From Candidatus Bipolaricaulota bacterium (GTDB taxonomy: Bacteria > Bipolaricaulota > Bipolaricaulia > RBG-16-55-9): a DNA stretch of 7,421 nucleotides. The DNA lies in the NCBI GenBank assembly GCA_027021605.1, contig JALUUA010000245.1:1-7421 (forward strand), read 5' to 3'. Under the pieces are notes generated by a model. It was not told the DNA's origin and made no database searches. It was given only the letters and a program-made list of their open reading frames with translations. This document shows positions 1 through 6,320 of this stretch, piece by piece (within the stretch, counting starts at the first letter, position 1; each line of letters opens with the position of its first letter). The position numbers were made by a program, and so were the translations under genes.

Positions 1-1104
1 GGTCCCCGAGACGGCGACCTCCTCGCCCGGGTTGATCGTGACCGTGGGGCGGGCAAACGGCGCCCCATTCAAGAAGAAGGCGACCTCCACGTCGCGCGCC
101 GGGCCGAGCCCCGCGTTCTCGACCGTGACCGTCACCTCCACTAAGTCCCCCACGTGCGGGAGCGCCGGGGTGAACGACAGGCTGGTGGGGAAGAGCTCCG
201 GCCCCTCCACGAAGAGGGAGGCGACCAGCTCGTTGTTCGCCTCGTCCTGCTCGGGGATCTTTCCGGCGGGCTGCTCGGGGCTGGTGGGGTCGACCGCCAC
301 CTTCACGAGGTAGCGGCCGGGGGAGAGCCCCAGCTCCGGGATGGCGAGGTTGACGGCGAGGTCTTGGGAGGCGCCGCGCGGCAGGCCCCCCACCAGCGCC
401 TCCCGGGCGAACTCCACAAACTCCCCGGGGCAGGCGGTCCGCCCCCCGGGCAGGGGGCAGTACGAGAAGGCCACCTCGAACGGCGCGGCGTCCGCGTCCC
501 CCGTGTTCTCCACGCGGGCGCTTACCAAGACCGTCTCGTTTTGGGTTACGGGCGAAGGGGGCTTGAAGAGGAGCCGGGTGGGGCGAAGGTCCGGCTGGCC
601 CAGCTTGGAGGGCTCCACCCGCAGCGAGGCGATCAGCTCGTTGTTCGTCTCGTCCAGCTCGGGGATCTGGTCGTTGGAGTCCACCAGGACGCGGATCTCG
701 TAGACCCCGGGCTCCGGGACGAGCGCCCGGTCGGAGGTGTCCAGCACGCCCTGGACCTCCACCTCCTGCTCCTCGGGGGCCAGGCCGTCCAGCTCCACCA
801 GGGCGAAGCTCGTCCAGCTGACGGCGCTCCCCGCCCCTTCGGGCTCGACGCGCGGCCGCAGGAAGAACTCGATCCGGAAGGCGGAGGCGGCCCGCGTCCC
901 CGTGTTCTCCAGCTTGGCCGTGACGTTGACCAAAAGCCCCTGTTGGACGGGGGAGGCCGGCTCCAGGATGAGCGTCGTCGGGTGCAGTTCCGGCCGATCC
1001 CCTCCCCCCTCGCTCCCGGTTCCCCACAAAACGCCCAACCCCGCCCACACCACCAAAAGAAGAACCGAAGTCCCCGCAAACGCCCACGTCCACCGGCGGC
1101 TCAT
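1..1104 (-). CDS. Exported multi-CARDB repeat protein, C-terminus beyond window
   Basis: This is a secreted or membrane-tethered protein built from tandem CARDB (cell-adhesion-related, Ig-like beta-sandwich) modules; the ligand is unknown. The frame is open for 368 codons and runs off the left edge. The start is the ATG at 1104, five bases after a perfect AAGGAGGT at 1117-1110. Residues 1-30 have an arginine/tryptophan-rich n-region and a hydrophobic core (TSVLLLVVWAGLGVLW), a signal peptide or N-terminal anchor. Repeat 1 spans about 36-165 and ends in the typical D-x-N-D..ELDETNNEL tail. Repeat 2 spans about 169-298, starts GQPDLRPTRLLF and ends EQDEANNELVASL. Repeat 3 starts near 300 (GPELFPTSLSF) and is cut. 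Each repeat shows a V-E-N-T/A-G strand. Repeat 2 has a cysteine pair, YCPLPGGRTAC at 216-225, almost the same as one in the CARDB-propeller protein at 2340-4457, so the two are probably paralogues. CARDB assignment is firm; an adhesion role is inferred. Confidence 0.9.
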   Translation of the reverse strand, partial: MSRRWTWAFAGTSVLLLVVWAGLGVLWGTGSEGGGDRPELHPTTLILEPASPVQQGLLVNVTAKLENTGTRAASAFRIEFFLRPRVEPEGAGSAVSWTSFALVELDGLAPEEQEVEVQGVLDTSDRALVPEPGVYEIRVLVDSNDQIPELDETNNELIASLRVEPSKLGQPDLRPTRLLFKPPSPVTQNETVLVSARVENTGDADAAPFEVAFSYCPLPGGRTACPGEFVEFAREALVGGLPRGASQDLAVNLAIPELGLSPGRYLVKVAVDPTSPEQPAGKIPEQDEANNELVASLFVEGPELFPTSLSFTPALPHVGDLVEVTVTVENAGLGPARDVEVAFFLNGAPFARPTVTINPGEEVAVSGT

Positions 1105-1279
1105 CTCAGACCTCCTTGTGGGGCTTGTGGGGTCGCCGACCCCGGGCCAGTTGGCCGTTCCGTTCCCCTTCTCCGCCCGGGGCCCTCCCCCCTTCCCCTT
1201 GTGCCGTTTTTCACGCGACCTCCTCCACCGTCTGCTCCATCCCAACGAACGGAACCCGAAAGAACGGCCTCTGGGGGTG

Positions 1280-1309
1280 ATCCTAGCACACCCCCTGCGG
1301 CCTTGACAA
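1280..1309 (-). promoter_or_regulatory. Candidate promoter for the CARDB gene at 1-1104
   Basis: Read on the minus strand, TTGTCA (1309-1304) is followed after 18 bp by TAGGAT (1285-1280). These match 5/6 and 4/6 of the sigma-70 consensus. Transcription would begin near 1273 and leave a leader of about 170 nt before the ATG at 1104. The leader is purine-rich and contains a second GGAGGAGGT box near 1217-1225. No strong terminator was seen between the gene at 1382-2056 and this site, so read-through transcription is also possible. The rest of the 1105-1381 gap shows nothing recognisable. Confidence 0.4.
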
Positions 1310-1381
1310 GACCGAAGACGTGCTGCACATCACGCCCGCGGGCCCCGCCCCTCGTCGGGGGCTCAGCCGCCCTCTTTTATT

Positions 1382-2056
1382 CTATTGGGACCCCGCTTCC
1401 AGGGGGGCGCAGTACGGGGGGATCTGCTCGGGCGGGATCTCCCCGGCCTCGGCGCGGGCCGCGAGATCCGCGCAGACGTCGAGCACCTTCTGGAGCTGGC
1501 GCCCGCCGACCCGCAGGAGCAGGGCCGTCCGGTCCGCGGCGGCCAGCACGCCCGGGGCCTGTTGGCCCAGCCGCAGGAAGGCCAAGAGCGTGTGCCGCTG
1601 GAGGAGGAGCTGGAGCTGGTCGCGCTCCAGGGCGAGGAGCAGCACGCGCTCCGCCTCCTGTTGGAGCAGCTCCGGCAGGGCTTCCGGGTTCTCCCGGGCC
1701 TCCTCCAGGAGGTCCCGGGGCGGGCCCTGGAGCTGCGGGGCCTCCAGGATGGCCCCGACGAAGCGATCCAGCAGCTCCCGCGACTCGAACTGAATCAGCC
1801 CGATCACCAGCGAGAGCGAGCTGTTGGGGTTGGCGTAGGTGGCCACCACCGAGACGCCGCCCTCCGGCTCCGGGTCCAGGCGATCGACGGTCTTGATCAC
1901 CCAGCCGTCGTCCTCCAGCGTCTCGATCAGCTCCTCCTGGGTGAGCAGGAGCTGCTCCAGCTGCGCGCGCGGATCCGGCTGCGCCAGGACCCCGCCCGCC
2001 AGGAGGGGCAGCGCAAGCAACAGTATCGTCCCCACGGCTCTGTATGTGCGCCTCAT
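1382..2056 (-). CDS. Exported protein of unknown family, 224 aa
   Basis: I do not recognise a family. The start is the ATG at 2056, six bases after AAGGAG (2068-2063). The frame is open further upstream, but that extension crosses promoter-like sequence. Residues 1-25 form a classic signal peptide: MRRTYRAVG, a Leu-rich core, then the likely cleavage site VLA-QP. The mature part has two regions. Residues about 30-100 look alpha/beta, with an acidic helix (QLLLTQEELIETLEDDGW), then strands VIKTVDRLD and VSVVATYAN, and a hydrophobic segment SLSLVIGLIQF. Residues about 100-205 are nearly all Leu/Gln/Glu/Arg helix (LLQQEAERVLLLALERDQL, LLLRVGGRQLQKVLDVC). The only two cysteines lie near the end (VCADLA and PYCAPL) and could form a disulfide that staples the last helix. 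It is divergent from the CARDB-propeller gene and lies upstream of the minus-strand CARDB gene, so a related extracytoplasmic role is plausible but unproven. Confidence 0.85.
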   Translation of the reverse strand: MRRTYRAVGTILLLALPLLAGGVLAQPDPRAQLEQLLLTQEELIETLEDDGWVIKTVDRLDPEPEGGVSVVATYANPNSSLSLVIGLIQFESRELLDRFVGAILEAPQLQGPPRDLLEEARENPEALPELLQQEAERVLLLALERDQLQLLLQRHTLLAFLRLGQQAPGVLAAADRTALLLRVGGRQLQKVLDVCADLAARAEAGEIPPEQIPPYCAPLEAGSQ

Positions 2057-2087
2057 CGTTCTCTCCTTTCCCCGCCCTCGCCCGGCC

Positions 2088-2117
2088 ATTATAGGCGGCG
2101 GGCCCGCGGGCGGGCAA
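2088..2117 (-). promoter_or_regulatory. Proximal promoter of the exported orphan gene
   Basis: On the minus strand TTGCCC (2117-2112) is followed after 18 bp by a perfect TATAAT (2093-2088). Initiation near 2081 would give a leader of about 25 nt that contains the AAGGAG box at 2068-2063, a good layout for the ATG at 2056. It lies inside the longer open frame upstream of that ATG, which argues against upstream starts. Confidence 0.5.
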
Positions 2118-2153
2118 TTCTCGGCCGGCGCTTCGCGTTTGCCCGTTCTGCCC

Positions 2154-2182
2154 ATTATACACCCGGGCGGGTGAAACGTTTC
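2154..2182 (-). promoter_or_regulatory. Possible distal minus-strand promoter under the palindrome
   Basis: A second perfect TATAAT is present on the minus strand at 2159-2154. The expected -35 position (GAAACG at 2182-2177) is a poor match to TTGACA, and it falls inside the 14-bp palindrome at 2171-2184. If the promoter is real, a protein bound to the palindrome would cover the -35 region and block it, or an activator there could compensate for the weak -35. The perfect -10 is seen directly; the function is inferred. Confidence 0.3.
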
Positions 2183-2184
2183 AC
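2171..2184. promoter_or_regulatory. 14-bp perfect palindrome, LacI-family-like operator
   Basis: GTGAAACGTTTCAC is a perfect dyad with a central CG, centred at 2177.5. The core TGAAACGTTTCA has the form of LacI/GalR-family operators, which typically have a central CG flanked by AAA/TTT arms. It lies between divergent genes and overlaps the -35 position of the distal minus-strand promoter. No LacI-type regulator is encoded in this window. The palindrome is certain; the regulator class is inferred from resemblance only. Confidence 0.5.
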
Positions 2185-2190
2185 GGGTCC

Positions 2191-2206
2191 GTGGGTATAA
2201 ACCCAC
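2191..2206. repeat. Inverted repeat GTGGGT-N4-ACCCAC, possible second operator
   Basis: Perfect 6-bp arms, GTGGGT (2191-2196) and ACCCAC (2201-2206), flank the loop ATAA. The centre is at 2198.5, 21 bp (two helical turns) from the centre of the neighbouring palindrome, with GGGTCC between them. Both dyads begin GTG and end CAC. It could be a second, degenerate binding site, a small RNA hairpin, or chance. No T-run follows on either strand, so it is not a standard terminator. Confidence 0.35.
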
Positions 2207-2233
2207 AGCCACGGACGACGCACGAGCCCTCTT

Positions 2234-2263
2234 TTGACACCCTTTTCCGCCATGGGGTATGAT
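2234..2263 (+). promoter_or_regulatory. Strong sigma-70-type promoter for the CARDB-propeller gene
   Basis: A perfect TTGACA (2234-2239) is followed after 18 bp by TATGAT (2258-2263), five of six bases of the -10 consensus. Transcription should start near 2270. The ATG codons at 2259 and 2262 lie inside the -10 box and so could not be used from this promoter, which is the main argument for a downstream translation start. Confidence 0.6.
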
Positions 2264-2339
2264 GCGAACGATGCTGAAGCGCAGAGCGAAAAACGGGATC
2301 GAGAGGCAAACGACATCCGTGGTAAGGGGCGCGATCGCA

Positions 2340-4457
2340 GTGCAACCCGCTAAAGAGCTCAACAAGCGGCGAAGGGTCCGCTCGGCCCTCCGAACGGGGG
2401 GGCTGGCGGTCCTCCTCCTCGCCGGCGCGTGGATGGGGATGGGGCCGGGGTCCGACCCCGGCTGGGGCCAGACGGGCGGTCCGGGCATCCCGAACCTCAT
2501 CGTCCAGAGCGTTCAGTTCTCCCCCAGCTTCTTCATCGAGGATCCCCGACAGACGCAGCTCGTCCAGATCGACGCGGTGATCGCCAACGACGGCACCGCG
2601 GACATCACCTCGGGCGGCTTTACCGTGGCCATGTCCTACCGCCGCGAGACCGAGACGAGCTTTACCCCCATACCCACCTGCACCGGGACGGCCTACGCCT
2701 TCACGGAGGAGTCCCCGATGCGGGTGCGGGAGCAGAAGGTGGCCACCTGCTTCCTGTCCGTGGCTACCTTTCAGACGGGCCGCTACGTGATCCGGGTGGA
2801 GATCTCGCCCGCGGGGATCTCGCAGTCCAGCGTCGAGGACGACGTCAAGGAGGCCCTGCTCCTCATCGGGCTGGCCGAGCCGGAGTTCCACCCCATCTCC
2901 CTGGTGTTCAGTCCGCCCTCGCCCGTGGTGCTGGGGACGCGCGTCACCGTGCGGGTCCAGATCGAGAACACCGGCCGGCCCGACAATCCGCCCATGGACG
3001 TGGTCTTCGAGTACTGCCCCCTCCCGACGGGCGCGACCTTCTGCGCGGAGGAGGACTTTACCAGCGTGGGGTTCGCCGCCGGGATCAAGAGCCTCTCCTC
3101 GGCGGAGACCCGCCCCTTAAGCGAGGGGCGCGTGCTCGAGGTGTCCGACGTGATCAACACCGCGGTCCTCGCCTCGGGGCGGTACCTCTTCCGGGTGCGG
3201 GTCGAGCCCCAGACGGGGACGGAACTCGACGAGACGAACAACGCGATTTTAGCGTTCTTGCGCATTGCGGGGGAGTTTGAGGGTCCCGTCGGGCCCAACG
3301 CCGCCATCTGCCAGCTGGGCGGCGACGTGATCACCCTGGGCCGCGGGGTGGGAACCTCCGCGGAGGGGGCCAACGTGGCCATCATCTACGTGGGCGTGAC
3401 GGACGACTCCGGGCGGACGACCCTGCACGCCTTCCGCAAGAGCGATATCGACGAGGCGGAGCCCGGCTCCACCTGCCCCGAGATCCAGGGCTCGCCGCTT
3501 ACCCTCCCGGACGAGATCACCTCCTTCGCCCTCGACCAGCGGGTGAAGCTCCTCTACATCGGGCTGGCCAACGGCCAGCTCTACGTCGTCAACATCGACA
3601 CCCCGGAGACGCTCCTGGCCCGGACCCTCTCGATCTCGGGCCGGGCCCTTACGGCGCTCGCCCCGCGGCTGGCCGGAAGCGGCGTCGGCCAGGTGTTTGT
3701 GGGCACCGCGGACGGGAACCTCTTCCGCGCCGAGGTGCGCAAGGACGCGGATCGGACCATCGTCCGCACCACCTCGAGGCTGTGCGTGCGGGGCAACGCC
3801 GCGGTCACCTCGGCGATGATCTTCAAGGGGAACCTCTACTTCGGGACCGACGACGGCCGGGTCTACCGGATGTCGGAGCGGGTCTGCGACGAGAGCGAGA
3901 CCGTCTTCTTCGAGGGGACCGGCTCCGTCCGGGCGCTCGGGGCCGGGGTCATCCAGCTCACCACCACGACCACGGACCGGGTGCTGATCGGGCTGGACAA
4001 CGGGCGGTTCCACATCCTCAACCTCGCGGGCCGGGACGTCTCGGGCTCCCCGATCGCGCTGGGGGAGCCCATTACCGCGCTGGCCGTCGACCGCGGCCGC
4101 CAGACGGCCTACGTGGGCACCCTGAGCGGGAAGGTGCACACCGTAGACCTCAACGAGCGCTTCGTCCGCTGCTCGCTGGAGGACACCCTTCAGGGGGCCG
4201 TCCAGGTCCTGGCCGTCGACGACGGGGGCGACGCGGGCGAGCTGCCCAACCGGGGAACGGTCCTCATCGGCTCCGAGGACGCCCACTTCTACGTGATGGA
4301 CTGGAACACCTGCGCCCTGGAAGACGAGCCGCAAAGGGCGCAGGGGCCGATCCGGGCGGACTTCGTGCTCGACCCGAAGATCGGGATCTTCGGCGTCGAG
4401 GGCGTGACCGTCTTCTTCGGCGGCGGCTCCGGGCTCTACCGGGTGGAGATCCCGTAA
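2340..4457 (+). CDS. Exported CARDB-CARDB-beta-propeller protein, about 705 aa
   Basis: Two N-terminal CARDB modules are fused to a C-terminal propeller of the quinoprotein/WD40-like type. The GTG at 2340 is chosen: TAAGGGG at 2323-2329 precedes it, and it gives a compact signal peptide (KRRRVRSALR, then GGLAVLLLAGAW). ATGs at 2259, 2262 and 2271 are in frame; the first two lie in the promoter -10 box, and 2271 could be a leaderless start. CARDB 1 (about 49-175) starts IPNLIVQSVQFSP and lacks the usual D-x-N tail. CARDB 2 (about 180-308) ends ELDETNNAILAFL. Cysteine pairs are at 114/137 and 226/235. The propeller (about 311-705) has eight strands at 43-55 residue steps, for example LLYIGLANGQLYVVN near 404, VFVGTADGNLF near 452, LYFGTDDGRVY near 499, and the last, VFFGGGSGLYRVEIP, at the end. 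No enzyme motif or C-terminal anchor is seen. A ligand-binding or scaffold role is inferred. Confidence 0.88.
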   Translation: MQPAKELNKRRRVRSALRTGGLAVLLLAGAWMGMGPGSDPGWGQTGGPGIPNLIVQSVQFSPSFFIEDPRQTQLVQIDAVIANDGTADITSGGFTVAMSYRRETETSFTPIPTCTGTAYAFTEESPMRVREQKVATCFLSVATFQTGRYVIRVEISPAGISQSSVEDDVKEALLLIGLAEPEFHPISLVFSPPSPVVLGTRVTVRVQIENTGRPDNPPMDVVFEYCPLPTGATFCAEEDFTSVGFAAGIKSLSSAETRPLSEGRVLEVSDVINTAVLASGRYLFRVRVEPQTGTELDETNNAILAFLRIAGEFEGPVGPNAAICQLGGDVITLGRGVGTSAEGANVAIIYVGVTDDSGRTTLHAFRKSDIDEAEPGSTCPEIQGSPLTLPDEITSFALDQRVKLLYIGLANGQLYVVNIDTPETLLARTLSISGRALTALAPRLAGSGVGQVFVGTADGNLFRAEVRKDADRTIVRTTSRLCVRGNAAVTSAMIFKGNLYFGTDDGRVYRMSERVCDESETVFFEGTGSVRALGAGVIQLTTTTTDRVLIGLDNGRFHILNLAGRDVSGSPIALGEPITALAVDRGRQTAYVGTLSGKVHTVDLNERFVRCSLEDTLQGAVQVLAVDDGGDAGELPNRGTVLIGSEDAHFYVMDWNTCALEDEPQRAQGPIRADFVLDPKIGIFGVEGVTVFFGGGSGLYRVEIP

Positions 4458-4475
4458 ATATCCCGTAACCCGTAA
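4451..4475 (+). repeat. Three copies of CCCGTAA across the stop codon
   Basis: CCCGTAA occurs at 4451-4457 (the last three bases are the stop codon), 4462-4468 and 4469-4475; the last two are directly tandem. A 9-bp near-tandem, AAGCCCGCG then AAGCCCGCA, follows at 4481-4498. These look like local slippage duplications in the spacer. No hairpin or terminator is present. Confidence 0.5.
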
Positions 4476-4501
4476 ATGGAAAGCCCGCGAAGCCCGCAAA
4501 C

Positions 4502-4549
4502 GAGGAAAGGGCAAGGGAGAAGAAGGGGGAAAGGGGGAGGAGAGTGAGG
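4502..4549 (+). other. Polypurine leader upstream of the four-CARDB gene
   Basis: Only two of these 48 bases are pyrimidines (C4512 and T4545), and 4513-4544 is an unbroken 32-base purine run. It contains several overlapping Shine-Dalgarno-like boxes, including GGAGGA at 4536-4541 and GAGGT at 4546-4550. The simplest reading is an unstructured leader with strong ribosome binding; a triplex-prone tract is a more speculative alternative. No promoter was found in the 4458-4557 gap, which suggests co-transcription with the CARDB-propeller gene. Confidence 0.5.
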
Positions 4550-4557
4550 TGCGCGGC

Positions 4558-6306
4558 ATGAGGCGAAGGATCGCGTGGGTCCTGCCGGTCCTGCTGGTGT
4601 CGGCGGGGTTGGCCCTTTTGGGAGGCGGGGACGGGGGGGAGGCGCAGAACCTCCCCGACCTCCAGATCACCTCGCCGTTCTCGGTGGAGCCGGGGGAGAT
4701 CGAGCAGGGCGGGGTCGTCTCGATCCGGGCGGTGGTCACCAACAACGAGACGGGGGCGGTGCCCGCCAGCTTCGACGTCAAGTTCCAGGTGCTACGGGAG
4801 GACACGGGGGAGCTGCGGGACCTCACCGCGGAGGAGATCTCCTGCGTGAACGCCCCCAAGGAGGGCGACCCCTCCCGGTGCGTGGTGCCGCCGCTCGCGC
4901 CCGTGGGCGAGCCGGGCGACTCCTTCGAGGTGCGCGCCCGACTGGATACCTCCACGCTCAGCCCCGCCTCCTACGTCCTCAAGGCCGTCGCCGACCCGGA
5001 GAACGTCATCCAGGAGCGCCGGGAGAACAACAACGAGGGCGAGGGCTTCCTGATCGTGCAACCCCGCAAGCCCAACCTCTCGATCCTGGCGGAGTTCCGC
5101 CTCACCCCCGAACGGCCGCGGCAGGGGGACCTCCTAAGCGTCGAGTTCGTGGTGGAGAACGACCGCCAGGCGGGCGTGGCCGCTCCCATCCCGATCAGCA
5201 TCGGGATCCGCAGCCGGGCCGACGTCGAGCTGGGCCGCACCGACTTTACGGAACTTGTGCCGCCCGCGATCCGCTGTCCGGGCCTAAGCGTCGTCACCAA
5301 CGCGCAGGGGCTGCCGCGCTGCGCCCTCGGCGACGGGCTTCCCGGGAACACCCGCCGCACCGTTGTGGTGGAGATCGCCACCGCCTTCATCGAGCCCGGG
5401 GAGTACCAGATGCGCATCTTCGTGGACCCCGAGAACGACATCGACACCGAGGCCGACGAGGAGGACAACGTCCTCACCTTCGACTTCGCGCTGCTGGCCC
5501 CGCCGCGCAATTTGACGCTGGCCGAGGGGCGGATCGCCCCCACCCGCCCCGTCCTGGGGCAGGAGGTGGCCGTCACCTTCGTCCTGCGGAACGACGGCCT
5601 CACCGCTGTGGAGGGCGTCGACCTCGCCTTCGTGCTCGTGGAGCGGGCCACGGGGCTCGAGCGGAGCGCGCGGGAGCTTCCCGGGTTCACCTGCGGCCCC
5701 GTGGGGAGCGTCCAACCGGGGGAGGACCTTTGCGGGGGGCTGCGCCTCGAAGCCGGGGGGGAGCTGTCCCTCTTCGCCCGCTTCTCCACCGAGACCCTGA
5801 GCTTGGGCGCCCATGAGCTGCGCGTTGTGGTCGACCCGGAGAACCGCATCCGTGAGGAGGCGGGCGGCGGGGAGGAGGACAACGTGCTCCTCCTTGCTTT
5901 TACGGTCGTGGAGGTGCCCCCGCCCGCGGAGGCGGGTCCGGAGCTGCACCCCGTGGCCGTGCGGATCACGCCCAGCTCGCCCATTGCCCCCGGGGAGAGG
6001 GCGCTGATCCTGGCCACGATCGAGAACAGCGGCACCCAGGACGCCGGGGCCTTCCGGGTGGAGTTCGCCCTCCGCCGCGAGGACCCCGAGGACGGAACCG
6101 AGTTCGCGACCTTCCGCGCGGCGACGCTCCCCCGGCTCCGCCTGGGTCACGCCGTGGACGTCCAGGCGCTCCTGGACACCCGCGATCGGGAAGAGGGAAC
6201 CTATGCCCTGCGGGTGCGGGTGATCCCCCTCGAGGATCAAGAGCTGGACCCGAACAACAACGACCTCATCGTCTTCTTCACGATCCAGGCACCGCCGGAG
6301 GACTGA
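4558..6306 (+). CDS. Exported protein of four CARDB repeats, 582 aa
   Basis: The ATG at 4558 is preferred, with GAGGT (4546-4550) seven bases upstream. A GTG at 4549 with GGAGGA at 4536-4541 is equally well served and adds only three residues. Residues 1-29 are a signal peptide (MRRRIAWVLPVLLVSAG, probable cleavage GEA-QN). Four CARDB modules follow: about 31-168 (tail DPENVIQERRENNNEG), 171-314 (DPENDIDTEADEEDNV), 316-455 (DPENRIREEAGGGEEDNV) and 460-580 (EDQELDPNNNDLIVFF). Repeats 1-3 each hold a cysteine pair at the same place (96/108, 240/255, 379/392); repeat 4 has none. The protein ends QAPPED with no sortase motif, membrane helix or PEP-CTERM tail, so it is probably periplasmic or released. 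It lies 100 bp after the CARDB-propeller gene on the same strand, probably one operon. CARDB identity is firm; binding partners are unknown. Confidence 0.9.
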   Translation: MRRRIAWVLPVLLVSAGLALLGGGDGGEAQNLPDLQITSPFSVEPGEIEQGGVVSIRAVVTNNETGAVPASFDVKFQVLREDTGELRDLTAEEISCVNAPKEGDPSRCVVPPLAPVGEPGDSFEVRARLDTSTLSPASYVLKAVADPENVIQERRENNNEGEGFLIVQPRKPNLSILAEFRLTPERPRQGDLLSVEFVVENDRQAGVAAPIPISIGIRSRADVELGRTDFTELVPPAIRCPGLSVVTNAQGLPRCALGDGLPGNTRRTVVVEIATAFIEPGEYQMRIFVDPENDIDTEADEEDNVLTFDFALLAPPRNLTLAEGRIAPTRPVLGQEVAVTFVLRNDGLTAVEGVDLAFVLVERATGLERSARELPGFTCGPVGSVQPGEDLCGGLRLEAGGELSLFARFSTETLSLGAHELRVVVDPENRIREEAGGGEEDNVLLLAFTVVEVPPPAEAGPELHPVAVRITPSSPIAPGERALILATIENSGTQDAGAFRVEFALRREDPEDGTEFATFRAATLPRLRLGHAVDVQALLDTRDREEGTYALRVRVIPLEDQELDPNNNDLIVFFTIQAPPED

Positions 6307-6320
6307 CCTCCGCAACGCCG

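Noticed and set aside
1303..1308. Perfect plus-strand TTGACA in the gap before the orphan exported gene
   Set aside because: No -10-like hexamer lies 16-19 bp downstream and no plus-strand gene follows. The same bases fit better as part of a minus-strand -35 element.
1347..1362. GCCCC-N6-GGGGC hairpin just after the stop of the orphan exported gene, considered as its terminator
   Set aside because: The stem is only 5 bp and no T-run follows it on the minus strand. The T-rich stretch at 1372-1383 lies on the plus-strand side, where no gene ends.
154..1896. Very long plus-strand open frame (580 codons) antisense to the two minus-strand genes
   Set aside because: It spans two minus-strand genes and their non-coding gap, its translation is Gly/Arg/Pro/Ala-rich with no domain, and the opposite strand gives clear CARDB repeats and a signal peptide. 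It is a GC-bias shadow.
2057..2500. N-terminal extension of the orphan exported gene (in-frame codons up to about 2500)
   Set aside because: It would overlap the divergent gene's start and run through two TATAAT boxes and the palindromes. The ATG at 2056 has a good ribosome binding site and begins a textbook signal peptide.
3249..4955. Long minus-strand open frame (568 codons) antisense to the CARDB-propeller and four-CARDB genes
   Set aside because: It crosses the intergenic spacer and both plus-strand genes, and its composition is low-complexity with no recognisable motif; the plus strand has coherent domains throughout.
5284..6315. Minus-strand open frame of 343 codons opposite the four-CARDB gene
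   Set aside because: Its His/Gly/Glu-rich translation with no domain is the usual antisense shadow of GC-rich coding sequence.
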